Assembly: GCF_030651995.1 (NCBI RefSeq)
Contig: NZ_JAUSBN010000051.1
Location: 1-42,177, forward strand
DNA: 42,177 bases
Source: Reyranella sp.
Lineage (GTDB): Bacteria; Pseudomonadota; Alphaproteobacteria; Reyranellales; Reyranellaceae
Reading direction: 5' to 3'
The position numbers were made by a program, and so were the translations under genes. Below the pieces are notes generated by a model, which worked only from the letters and a program-made list of their open reading frames with translations, was not told the origin of the DNA and did no database searches. Positions 34,730-42,177 of the stretch are shown one piece after another; position 1 is the first letter of the stretch, and every line of letters begins with the position of its first letter.

Positions 34730-35707
34730 ATGACAATTCGTCGCCGTTCATTGGCGCACCTCGCCATCGGTGCCGCCGCGTTGCCGCTCGTGCCGGGCCT
34801 GGCGCAGGCGCAGGCCTATCCATCGCGGCCCGCCCGCATCGTCGTCGGCTTTCCCGCCGGCGGCGCGACCGACATCCAGGGACGCCTGATGGCGGAATGG
34901 CTGACCGAGCGCCTCGGCCAGCAGTTCATCGTCGAGAACAAGCCCGGTGCCAGCGGCAACATCGGTACCGAGACCGTCGCCAAGGCGGCGCCCGACGGCT
35001 ACACGCTGCTGCAGGTCGTGACGCCGCATGCGATCAACGCCGCGCTCTACTCCAATCTCGGCTTCGACTTCATGCGCGATATCGCGCCGGTCATCTATTC
35101 CGCGCGCCTGGCCTACCTCGTCGTGGTGAACCCGTCGGTGCCGGCGAAAACGCTGCCCGAGTTCATCGCCTACGCCAAGGCCAACCCGGGCAAGATCAAC
35201 TACGGATCGGCCGGACAGGGCACGCCGCAGAACATCACCTGCGAGCTCTTCAAGATGATGACCGGCGTGAACCTGGTGCACGTCCCGTACAAGGGCGGTG
35301 CGCCGGCGATCGCCGATCTGATCAGCGGCCATGTGCAGGTGGTCTTCGCGCCGCTGTCGGAGTCGATCCAGCAGGTCAAGGCCGGGAAGCTGCGCGCGCT
35401 GGCGGTGACGACCTCGGCGCGTCTCGACGTGCTGCCGGACGTTCCGACGGTGGCGGAGTTCGTGCCGGGCTACGAGGCCAGCGGCTTTGCCGGCATCGGC
35501 GTGCCCAGGGGCACGCCGGCCGAGATCATCGCCCTGCTCAACAAGGAGCTGAACGCCGGCCTCGCCAGCGACAAGATCAGGACCCGCATCGTCGACATGG
35601 GCGGCACGGTGATGGGAGGCACATCGGCCGAGTTCGCCAAGGTCCTTGGCGACGCCACGGAGAAGTGGGCGAAGGTAATCAAGGCCGCCGGCATCAAGGC
35701 CGAGTAG
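34730..35707 (+). CDS. Bug/TctC-family solute-binding protein
   Basis: Periplasmic binding protein of the tripartite tricarboxylate transporter family. Seen: 325 residues; signal peptide MTIRRRSLAHLAIGAAALP ending GLAQAQA, then YPSRPARIVVGFPAGGATDIQGR, VENKPGASGNIGTETVAKAAPDGYTLL, PGKINYGSAGQGTPQNI and VNLVHVPYKGGAPAIADLISGHV, all Bug hallmarks. ATG at 34730 follows GGAGG. No TctA/TctB membrane genes are nearby, as usual for Bug orphans, so the ligand (often a dicarboxylate or aromatic acid) is unknown. Confidence 0.93.
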   Translation: MTIRRRSLAHLAIGAAALPLVPGLAQAQAYPSRPARIVVGFPAGGATDIQGRLMAEWLTERLGQQFIVENKPGASGNIGTETVAKAAPDGYTLLQVVTPHAINAALYSNLGFDFMRDIAPVIYSARLAYLVVVNPSVPAKTLPEFIAYAKANPGKINYGSAGQGTPQNITCELFKMMTGVNLVHVPYKGGAPAIADLISGHVQVVFAPLSESIQQVKAGKLRALAVTTSARLDVLPDVPTVAEFVPGYEASGFAGIGVPRGTPAEIIALLNKELNAGLASDKIRTRIVDMGGTVMGGTSAEFAKVLGDATEKWAKVIKAAGIKAE

Positions 35708-35716
35708 GGCAGGCTC

Positions 35717-36454
35717 TCAGCCTTCGCCGAAGGTCCGCCGGTAGGTCTTGCTCATCACCTCGTCGAGGCGCGCGCCGGGAACGAAGTCGGCCATCTCGTC
35801 CGGCCGGGTGAGGCCCGGAAGCTGGCGCGTGCAGTCGGAGGGTTCGCCGATAACCTGCGTGACCGGATAGAGAGCCGACCAGGCGGGAACGCCCTCGTAG
35901 TCTTCCTCTTCGTCCGCGACGTGCTTGTCGCGGATCTTGCCCGACGCCGTCTCGATCTCCATGCCGATCATCGTCGTCGCCTTGAACTCCTGCTTGTTCG
36001 GCTGGCGAATGAGCTTCGAGCGGCCGGGATAGATGCGGTCGATGAAGCGGTCCATCAGCTTCAGCTTCTCTTCCGGATCGTCGATCACATGCGCCTTCCC
36101 GAAGGCCATGACGGCGCGATAGTTGACCGAGTGATGGAAGCCGGAGCGCGCCATCACCAGCGAATCGAGATGGGTGACGGTGAGGCAGACGTCGACGCCT
36201 TCCTTCTGGCTGCGGATCATGCGGCTGGCCGAGGAGCCGTGCCAGTAGAGGTGGCTGCCTTCGCGCCAGAAGGAGGTCGGCGTGCAATAGGGACGGCCGT
36301 CGATCACGTAGGCGATGTGGCAGACCAGGGCCGCATCCAGGATCGCGTGGATGGTTTCCTTGTCGTAGCGGCCGCGCTCGTGGACGCGCTTCACCTTGTT
36401 CACGTTGGTGACGGGATAGCTGTCGGGCGGGGTGACTGAATCGGGAGGGCTCAT
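35717..36454 (-). CDS. pyridoxamine-5'-phosphate-oxidase-like flavin-binding protein
   Basis: Split-barrel flavoprotein family; true PNPOx activity is not certain. Seen: 245 residues; RGRYDKETIHAILDAALVCHIAYVIDGRPYCTPTSFWREGSHLYWHGSSASR, HLDSLVMARSGFHHSVNYRAVMAFGKAHVIDD, an FMN-contact layout shared by the PNPOx-like group. ATG at 36454, AAAGGT upstream. Divergent from a MocR regulator across a ~90-bp gap that contains a MocR-type site, so it is the likely target gene. Confidence 0.82.
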   Translation of the reverse strand: MSPPDSVTPPDSYPVTNVNKVKRVHERGRYDKETIHAILDAALVCHIAYVIDGRPYCTPTSFWREGSHLYWHGSSASRMIRSQKEGVDVCLTVTHLDSLVMARSGFHHSVNYRAVMAFGKAHVIDDPEEKLKLMDRFIDRIYPGRSKLIRQPNKQEFKATTMIGMEIETASGKIRDKHVADEEEDYEGVPAWSALYPVTQVIGEPSDCTRQLPGLTRPDEMADFVPGARLDEVMSKTYRRTFGEG

Positions 36455-36530
36455 GGCTTGACCTTTGGCGCACCGGAAAAGGGGTTGCTTGCCGGCCGAC
36501 CATCGTCGCGATACGGATCAGGTGAAAGAG

Positions 36531-36561
36531 CCAGTTTGTCCGAAAGTGACTGGACCAGTTT
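36531..36561. promoter_or_regulatory. candidate MocR operator in the PNPOx-MocR gap
   Basis: Seen: perfect 11-bp palindrome ACTGGACCAGT (36549-36559), and CCAGTTT at 36531-36537 and 36555-36561, a 24-bp direct repeat. CTGGAC is the core of known MocR-family sites such as TauR. It lies at or just inside the uncertain start of the MocR gene, upstream of the divergent PNPOx-like gene. Confidence 0.45.
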
Positions 36562-38102
36562 TGAAGCCGCGTTCGACCTCCCGCACCCGCCGCGTCCCGC
36601 CGCTCAGCCTCGCGCTCGATCCCTCGTCGCCCGAGCCGCTGCACCGCCAGATCGGCGAGCAGATGCGGCGCGCCATCCTCGAGGGGCGGCTGGAACCCGG
36701 CGCGCGGCTGCCCTCGTCGCGCCTGATGGCTCAGGATCTCGACTGCGCGCGCGGGACGGTCGTGCTGGCGTTCGACCAGCTCGTCGCCGAGGGCTACGTG
36801 GTGAGCCAGGCCGGCTCGGCCATGTCGGTCGCGGCCAACCTGCCCGACGAGATGCTGACCGTGCCGCGAACCGGCACGCCATCGCAGGGCAAGTCCGTCG
36901 CCAAACCCGCCGTCGCGCGCCGGACGCGGGCGCTGCTGGCCGAGGTCTCGCCGCCCGCTCCCGCCGGACCTCCTTTGGCCTTTCCCACCGGCCAGCCGGA
37001 CCGCGAGGCCTTTCCCTTCGCGCTGTGGGCCAAGCTGCTGGAACGCGAGTGGCGCCGGCCCGGCAGCGAGGCGGCCAGTGCCGTGCATCCGTTCGGCCAT
37101 GCCGGCCTGCGTGAGGCGATCGCGACCTATCTCGGCGTGGCGCGTGGCTTCACCTGCGATCCGGCCGAGGTCGTGGTCACAACGGGAATCCGTCACGGCC
37201 TCTCCCTGTTCGCGCAGGTCGTGCTCGATGCCGGCGACACGGCCTGGATCGAGGAGCCGGGCTTCGTCGGCGTGCGCGAGGCGCTGGCGACCTCAGGCGT
37301 CAACGCCGTGCCCATCGCCATCGACGAGTCGGGTTTCTCGCCCGACGCGGCGCAGGCGCAGGCGCCCGACGCGCGCCTGGCGGTCGTGGCGCCGGCCCAT
37401 CATTTTCCACTGGGCACAGTCCTGAGCCTTCAGCGCCGGCTCGAGCTGCTGAGCTGGGCCGAACGAGCCAAGGGCTGGATCGCCGAGGACGATTTCGACG
37501 GCGAGTATCGCTACAGCGGCCGTCCGCTGGCGCCGTTGCGCACCCTCGATCGCTCCGGCCGAGTCGCCTACTTCAGCAGCTTCTCCAAGCTGCTCTTCCC
37601 CGCGCTGCGGCTGAGCTTTCTCGTCCTGCCGGCCTCGCTGGTCGAGGCCACGGAGCGGATCACGGATCGTGTCTCGGTGCGAGCGCCGCTGCTGGGCCAG
37701 GGCGCACTGGCCCGCTTCATCGCCGAGGGCCATTTCGCCACGCACCTGCGCCGCACCCGACAGCTCTATGCCGGCCGCCGCGAGGCGCTGTTGCAGGCGG
37801 CCGCGCACCGTCTCGACGGACTTCTCACGATCGCTCCCGATCCCGGCGGCATGCACGTGATCGCGAGCCCCACCCCGGAGATTGCGCGGCGCTTCGACGA
37901 CGTCGCCGTGACGGCGGCCGCGGCAGCCGAGGGCCTGACCGTCCAGCCGCTCTCGGTCTGCTACGCCGGCCGCGCACGGCGGCACGGCCTCATCCTGGGC
38001 TATGCGGGGACGCCCGAAGCGGAGATCGATCGCGCGCTGGTGAAGTTGCGCGACGTGGTGATCGGTGCGACGGGCCGCCCGAAGCGCCAAGGGCGGCGCT
38101 GA
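36546..38102 (+). CDS. MocR-type (GntR-HTH plus aminotransferase) regulator
   Basis: PLP-binding transcription factor of the PdxR/GabR/TauR kind. Seen: N-terminal winged helix PLHRQIGEQMRRAILEGRLEPGARLPSSRLMAQDLDCARGTV, linker, then a class I aminotransferase-like domain with VVTTGIRHGLSLF, EDDFDGEYRY and the PLP lysine in SFSKLLFPALRLSF. About 518 residues. The start is uncertain: GTG 36522, GTG 36546 or TTG 36561 are all in frame; an operator-like palindrome overlaps this region, favouring a late start. Divergent from the PNPOx-like gene, its likely target. Confidence 0.9.
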   Translation: MTGPVLKPRSTSRTRRVPPLSLALDPSSPEPLHRQIGEQMRRAILEGRLEPGARLPSSRLMAQDLDCARGTVVLAFDQLVAEGYVVSQAGSAMSVAANLPDEMLTVPRTGTPSQGKSVAKPAVARRTRALLAEVSPPAPAGPPLAFPTGQPDREAFPFALWAKLLEREWRRPGSEAASAVHPFGHAGLREAIATYLGVARGFTCDPAEVVVTTGIRHGLSLFAQVVLDAGDTAWIEEPGFVGVREALATSGVNAVPIAIDESGFSPDAAQAQAPDARLAVVAPAHHFPLGTVLSLQRRLELLSWAERAKGWIAEDDFDGEYRYSGRPLAPLRTLDRSGRVAYFSSFSKLLFPALRLSFLVLPASLVEATERITDRVSVRAPLLGQGALARFIAEGHFATHLRRTRQLYAGRREALLQAAAHRLDGLLTIAPDPGGMHVIASPTPEIARRFDDVAVTAAAAAEGLTVQPLSVCYAGRARRHGLILGYAGTPEAEIDRALVKLRDVVIGATGRPKRQGRR

Positions 38103-38108
38103 GGATCG

Positions 38109-39194
38109 TCACCCCGCGCGCGCGGCCTTCGCCGCTTCGAAGGCCGCGAGGCGTTCGGGGAGCTTGCCCAGCGAGGTGCTGGCCGTCGAGGCGGCCGCGG
38201 GGATCGGCAGCGTCTCGTAGAAATGGCAGGCCACGCGATGGCCGTTGCCGGCGTCGCGCAGTTCGGGTTGCTCCTGGCGGCAGCGCGGCTGGGCGTGGAT
38301 GCAGCGCGTGTGGAAGCGGCAGCCCGGCGGCGGGGCGAAGGGGCTGGGCACGTCGCCGGCCAGCAGCACGCGCTCCTTGCGCACGCTGGGATCGGGGCGC
38401 GGGATCGCCGACAGCAGCGCCTGCGTGTACGGGTGCAATGGCCGGTCGTAGAGGTCACGTTTGCTGGCGATCTCGACCAGCTGGCCGAGATACATCACCG
38501 CGACCCGATCGCTGATGTGCTTCACCACCGCGAGGTCGTGGGCGATGAAGAGATAGGAGAGGCCGAACCGCTGCTGCAGGTTCTGCAGCAGGTTCACGAT
38601 CTGCGCCTGGATCGACACGTCGAGTGCGGAGACCGGCTCGTCGCAGATGATGAGGTCGGGATTGACCGCCAGCGCGCGGGCGATGCCGATGCGCTGGCGC
38701 TGGCCGCCGGAGAACTGGTGCGGATAACGCCGTGCGTGCTCGGGCAGGAGACCCACCACGGCGAGCAGGTCCTTGACCCGTGTCGCGCGCTCGGCCTCGG
38801 TGTGGAGGTCGTGCACCGCCATCGGCTCGGCCAGAATCTCGCCCACCGTCATGCGCGGGTTTAGCGACGCGTAGGGGTCCTGGAAGATGATCTGCATGTG
38901 GCGGCGCAGGCGGCGCAGCGCGTGCTTGTCGAGGGTCGCGATCTCCTCGCCCTTGAACCGCACCGAGCCCGCGGTCGGATCCATCAGGCGCAGCACGAGG
39001 CGGCCGGTCGTCGACTTGCCGCAGCCCGATTCGCCCACCAGCGCCAGGGTCTCGCCGCGCGCGATCTCGAAGCTCACCCCTTCGACGGCGCGCACCATGC
39101 CGATCACCTTGCGGCGGATCAGGCCGCGGCTCACCGGGAAGTGCTTTACCAGCCCGTCGACCTGGAGGACGGGCGTTGCCGTTGCCATGCTCAT
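38109..39194 (-). CDS. dppF: peptide-type ABC transporter ATPase, DppF/OppF-like
   Basis: Second ATPase of an oligopeptide/dipeptide-family importer. Seen: 361 residues; Walker A GESGCGKS (54-61), [14 protein letters not shown], signature [15 protein letters not shown], Walker [15 protein letters not shown], and the C-terminal OppF zone with four Cys ([15 protein letters not shown]) that in relatives binds an iron-sulphur cluster. ATG at 39194 overlaps the DppD stop by 4 bp. No permease genes accompany it. Confidence 0.93.
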   Translation of the reverse strand: MSMATATPVLQVDGLVKHFPVSRGLIRRKVIGMVRAVEGVSFEIARGETLALVGESGCGKSTTGRLVLRLMDPTAGSVRFKGEEIATLDKHALRRLRRHMQIIFQDPYASLNPRMTVGEILAEPMAVHDLHTEAERATRVKDLLAVVGLLPEHARRYPHQFSGGQRQRIGIARALAVNPDLIICDEPVSALDVSIQAQIVNLLQNLQQRFGLSYLFIAHDLAVVKHISDRVAVMYLGQLVEIASKRDLYDRPLHPYTQALLSAIPRPDPSVRKERVLLAGDVPSPFAPPPGCRFHTRCIHAQPRCRQEQPELRDAGNGHRVACHFYETLPIPAAASTASTSLGKLPERLAAFEAAKAARAG

Positions 39195-40177
39195 GCCGCC
39201 CTCGCCAGTTCGACCGGCGCCTTCCAGCAGGCCACGCGATGCTCCGGTCCGAGGTCGCGCAGCGGCGGCGGCTCGACGTGGCAGCGCGGATCGGCGAAGG
39301 GGCAGCGCGGCGCGAAGCGGCACCCCTTGGGCTGGTTGTTGGGGCTCGGCACCGAGCCCTCGATGGTCGACAGGCGCTCGCGGTCGACCTCGATGCGCGG
39401 GATCGAGCCCAGCAGGCCGATCGTGTAGGGGTGCTGCGGATCGGCGAACAGCGCGTCGACCGGCGCGCTCTCGACGATCTTGCCGGCATACATCACCACC
39501 ACCTCGTCGGCGATCTCGGCGATCACGCCGAGATCGTGGGTGATAATCAGCATCGCCATGCCGAGCCGTCGCTGCAGGTCCTGCAGCAGGTCGAGGATCT
39601 GCGCCTGTATGGTGACGTCGAGTGCCGTGGTCGGCTCGTCGGCGATCAGCAGAGCGGGCTCGCAGGAGAGCGCCATGGCGATCATGACCCTCTGGCGCAT
39701 GCCGCCGGACAGGAGGTGCGGATAGTCGTCGACCCGTTGTTTCGCCGAGGGGATCCGCACCAGTTCGAGCATCTCGATGGCGCGGGCCTTGGCGGCCTGC
39801 GGCGACAATTGCGTGTGCGCCAGGATCGCCTCGACGATCTGCTGGCCGATCGTATGGACCGGATTGAGCGAGGTCATCGGTTCCTGGAAGATCATCGACA
39901 TCTTGCCGCCGCGCAGGCGACGGCGTTCGTCGGCCGAGAGGCCGAGTATGTTCCGGCCCTCGAACAGGATCGCATCGGCCTCGACCTGGCCGGGCGGGCT
40001 CGCCACCAGGCCCATGACGGAGAGCGAGGTCACGCTCTTGCCGCAGCCTGATTCGCCGACCAGGCCGACGGTGCGGCCGCGGCCGACGGAGAAGTCGATG
40101 CCGTCGACCGCGCGGAAGAGGCCGCGGTCGGTGTGGAAGTGGGTGCGGAGACCGCGGACCTCGAGGAGCTTTTCCAT
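39191..40177 (-). CDS. dppD: peptide-type ABC transporter ATPase, DppD/OppD-like
   Basis: First ATPase of the same importer. Seen: 328 residues; Walker A GESGCGKS (41-48), [34 protein letters not shown], Walker [21 protein letters not shown], and Cys-rich C-terminus ([14 protein letters not shown]). ATG at 40177 overlaps the binding-protein stop by 3 bp, and its own stop overlaps dppF by 4 bp, so all three genes are one tightly coupled operon. Confidence 0.94.
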   Translation of the reverse strand: MEKLLEVRGLRTHFHTDRGLFRAVDGIDFSVGRGRTVGLVGESGCGKSVTSLSVMGLVASPPGQVEADAILFEGRNILGLSADERRRLRGGKMSMIFQEPMTSLNPVHTIGQQIVEAILAHTQLSPQAAKARAIEMLELVRIPSAKQRVDDYPHLLSGGMRQRVMIAMALSCEPALLIADEPTTALDVTIQAQILDLLQDLQRRLGMAMLIITHDLGVIAEIADEVVVMYAGKIVESAPVDALFADPQHPYTIGLLGSIPRIEVDRERLSTIEGSVPSPNNQPKGCRFAPRCPFADPRCHVEPPPLRDLGPEHRVACWKAPVELARAA

Positions 40178-41754
40178 CAGAAGGAGTAGTCCAGGCCCTT
40201 GTAGAAGGTGTTCTGGTAGAGCATGTGCGGTCGCACGCCCTTCAGCTTCTTGAGGCTGGTCGTGTACATCGCGATGTTCATGACCGGCATCCAGAGATGT
40301 TCCTCGGTCACCCTCTGCTGGGCCAGCGCATAGTATTTGGCGCGGTCGGCTTCGGTGATCGAGGCGCGGCCCATCTTCAGATACTCGTCGGTCTTGGCGT
40401 CGTTCCAGTTCATGCGGTTGGGCGCCGGCATGTTCTTGGAATCGAAGTAGAAATTAAGCAGGTCGCCGGACGAGATGTAGGGAAACGTCACCGTCCAGAG
40501 CTCGAAGTCCTGCTTGCTCATCTCGGCGGGTGCGATGGTCGAGTCGTAGCCCACGATCTTCCAGTCGATGCCGATCTTGCGCATGTAGCCCTGGATCGCC
40601 TCGGAAACGCGCGGGAAGTAGGCGACCTGGGTGAACAGGACCCTGGGCGCCAGCTTGACGCCGTCCTTCTCGCGGATGCCGTCGCTGCCCACCTTCCAGC
40701 CGGCCTCGTCGAGAAGTTTCTTCGCCCGCTCGACATCCTCCTTGATCAGGCCCTTGGTCGAGTCCGCGAAGTCGAGCGCCTTGGGATCGATGAAGGTGTA
40801 GGCGGGCTCGGCATTGCCCAGCATGATGCCCTTGACGATGTCGGCGCGGTTGATGGCGATGTTCATCGCCTCGCGCACGCGCTTGTCGGCTACCATGGGA
40901 CGCGTGGTCTTGTAGCCGTAGTACATGAGCTGGAAGTTGGGCTTGGCCTCCTGGACGTTGAGGTTGGGCGACGCCTTGACCTGCTGGATGAACTGCAGCG
41001 GGATCTGGTGCGTGACGTCGAACTGCCCGCCCATCATGGCCGCGACGCGACTCGAATCCTCGGGCACGATCTTGATGCTGAGCTTCTCGAACTTCACCGG
41101 CCCCTTGTTGGCATACATCGAGGGCCCCCATTTGTAGGCGTCGTGCCGCTTCAGCACGATCTCGGTGCGGGGCTGCCAGCTTTCGAAGCACCAGGGGCCG
41201 GTACCGTCGATCGCCTTGACGCCGTAGTCCTTGCCCAGCGCCTCCACGCTCTCCTTGTTGTGGATCGCCGTCGTGAACATGGTGAGCTGCAGCAGCAGGT
41301 CGGCGAATGGCTCGTTCAGCTCGTATTCGACCGTGTAGGGATCGGGCGCGCGCAGTTCCTTGATGTTGCCGGCGCGCCAGGCGAGCGGTGCCTTGAGTTC
41401 GGGACTCTTCAGCCGCTTGAAGGAGTAGATCACATCCTCGGCGGTGAACTTCTTGCCGCTGCAGAAGCTGACGTCGTCGCGCAGCTTGAAGGTGTAGGTG
41501 AGCTTGTCGTCGGAGACCGACCACGACTTGGCCAGCAACGGATGGACGCTCTTGAGATCCCAGCCGAGCGCCACCAGCGTGTCGCCCATCATGAACATGG
41601 GATGACCCATGCCGCTCGACGTGTTGCTGTGTGGATCGTACTTCGGCGCGTCCTGCGAGCGGATGTTGACCAGCGTCTGCGCCGAAGCAGGTGCCGCCAG
41701 GATTCCCAACCAGATCGCGAGCGCCAGTGCGGCGCTCCTCGCTCCCTTGACCAT
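40177..41754 (-). CDS. family 5 (peptide/nickel type) ABC solute-binding protein
   Basis: Periplasmic receptor of the same importer; ligand unknown. Seen: 525 residues; signal peptide [26 protein letters not shown], then the SBP family 5 layout, including [51 protein letters not shown] and [30 protein letters not shown] precedes ATG at 41754. First gene of the operon, followed directly by the two ATPases with no permease genes between or after. Confidence 0.93.
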   Translation of the reverse strand: MVKGARSAALALAIWLGILAAPASAQTLVNIRSQDAPKYDPHSNTSSGMGHPMFMMGDTLVALGWDLKSVHPLLAKSWSVSDDKLTYTFKLRDDVSFCSGKKFTAEDVIYSFKRLKSPELKAPLAWRAGNIKELRAPDPYTVEYELNEPFADLLLQLTMFTTAIHNKESVEALGKDYGVKAIDGTGPWCFESWQPRTEIVLKRHDAYKWGPSMYANKGPVKFEKLSIKIVPEDSSRVAAMMGGQFDVTHQIPLQFIQQVKASPNLNVQEAKPNFQLMYYGYKTTRPMVADKRVREAMNIAINRADIVKGIMLGNAEPAYTFIDPKALDFADSTKGLIKEDVERAKKLLDEAGWKVGSDGIREKDGVKLAPRVLFTQVAYFPRVSEAIQGYMRKIGIDWKIVGYDSTIAPAEMSKQDFELWTVTFPYISSGDLLNFYFDSKNMPAPNRMNWNDAKTDEYLKMGRASITEADRAKYYALAQQRVTEEHLWMPVMNIAMYTTSLKKLKGVRPHMLYQNTFYKGLDYSF

Positions 41755-41807
41755 GCGCGTCCCCTCCGCCGGTGTGAGCCCGGCTATGGCGAGAGGCTAG
41801 CTCAATT

Positions 41808-41827
41808 AGGGGTTGATGATTACCCCT
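41808..41827. promoter_or_regulatory. inverted repeat in the divergent SBP/STAS region
   Basis: Seen: AGGGGT, 8 bp, ACCCCT, inside AT-rich sequence, between the divergently transcribed binding-protein and STAS-like genes. Immediately after it, TTGACG (41830-41835) and TAATAG (41853-41858, 17 bp) could be a promoter for the STAS-like gene. Candidate operator; regulator unknown. Confidence 0.35.
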
Positions 41828-41864
41828 TATTGACGTGCCCGCTCCTTGCCCATAATAGCGGAAT

Positions 41865-42177
41865 ATGCCGATTCACTTTACGATCGATCACAAGACCCGC
41901 TTCGTCGACGCCCGGTTCGATGGAGTCATCGTCCTGAAGGACGTCGAGGATTTCTGCGACGCCATCATCGGCCAGGATGCCTTGCCCTATCGCAAGCTGA
42001 TCGATGGCCGTACGGCCACCGGCAAGTACGACGACAACGATGTCATGGCGCTGGGCGCCCGCCTCAGCGCCTATGCCACAATGGGCCCGCGCGGGGCGCT
42101 CGCGATGGTCCCCGCAGACGACGTCTCGCTCGATCTCACGGACCGGCTCATCAACCTCGGCAAGAATGGCCGGCCGG
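41865..42177 (+). CDS. STAS/SpoIIAA-like protein, 3' end beyond window
   Basis: First 104 codons of a small soluble protein, truncated by the window end. Seen: MPIHFTIDHKTRFVDARFDG, VIVLKDVEDFCDAIIG, LPYRKLIDGRTATGKYDDNDVMALGARLSAYA, and GALAMVPADDVSLDLTDRLINLG. The beta-strand, helix, then KLIDGR-type strand resembles SpoIIAA/STAS-like proteins common in Rhizobiales. No Shine-Dalgarno before ATG 41865, and a promoter-like pair ends about 7 bp before it, so the mRNA may be leaderless. Function not established. Confidence 0.65.
   Translation, partial: MPIHFTIDHKTRFVDARFDGVIVLKDVEDFCDAIIGQDALPYRKLIDGRTATGKYDDNDVMALGARLSAYATMGPRGALAMVPADDVSLDLTDRLINLGKNGRP

Overview
This is a GC-rich, densely packed bacterial chromosome segment. 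The gene families and neighbourhoods (grpE-dnaK-dnaJ with RpoH-like promoters, CarD next to a 7Fe ferredoxin, an S4 protein and a SUV3-like helicase, a ~1600-residue NAD-glutamate dehydrogenase, LemA-HtpX, many ABC/Bug transporters and 2-oxoglutarate dioxygenases) point to an alphaproteobacterium, probably a Rhodospirillales- or Reyranella-like soil or water organism. The lineage is inferred from gene content only. I see no tRNA, rRNA, CRISPR array or prophage.

Layout. 1-253: 5' end of an IS4-like transposase with a homopolymer frameshift, cut by the window edge. 254-3092: nudB and dapD divergent, a TauD-like dioxygenase, a SnoaL-like protein. 3157-5582: lemA, htpX and a secreted glycerophosphodiesterase whose signal peptide is encoded inside the end of htpX. 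5587-8531: a GntR regulator with a palindrome at its start codon, then a PhyH dioxygenase and a SAF-domain oxidoreductase, probably one catabolic unit. 8586-12637: dnaJ, dnaK and grpE on the minus strand. 12642-14723: second TauD-like dioxygenase and proline iminopeptidase. 14835-16253: M48 lipoprotein peptidase. 16263-17072: a PPP-phosphatase homologue that has lost its metal ligands. 17155-22793: carD, fdxA, hslR, large helicase, DUF1223 protein, all minus. 22894-24671: candidate Zur box, a small membrane peptide, then a zinc-type ABC ATPase and permease without a binding protein. 24710-25684: epoxide-hydrolase-like protein. 25749-30572: NAD-glutamate dehydrogenase. 30573-33954: a 450-bp regulatory region (candidate NrdR box, hairpin, DnaA boxes), nrdA, a very strong hairpin, nrdB. 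33971-34554: ParDE-like toxin-antitoxin pair. 34730-35707: orphan Bug-type binding protein. 35717-38102: PNPOx-like flavoprotein divergent from a MocR regulator. 38109-41754: peptide-type ABC binding protein and two ATPases with no permeases. 41865-end: STAS/SpoIIAA-like protein cut by the edge.

Most of the window is core housekeeping (lysine/peptidoglycan precursor, chaperones, nitrogen catabolism, dNTP synthesis, metal uptake). No defence island or large unknown cluster is present. The most interesting material is local: the composite nrdA control region, the inactive-looking phosphatase homologue in the carD neighbourhood, the Zur-box/small-peptide/zinc-transporter arrangement, the htpX-gdpD overprint, and the GntR-PhyH-SAF catabolic unit whose substrate I cannot name.
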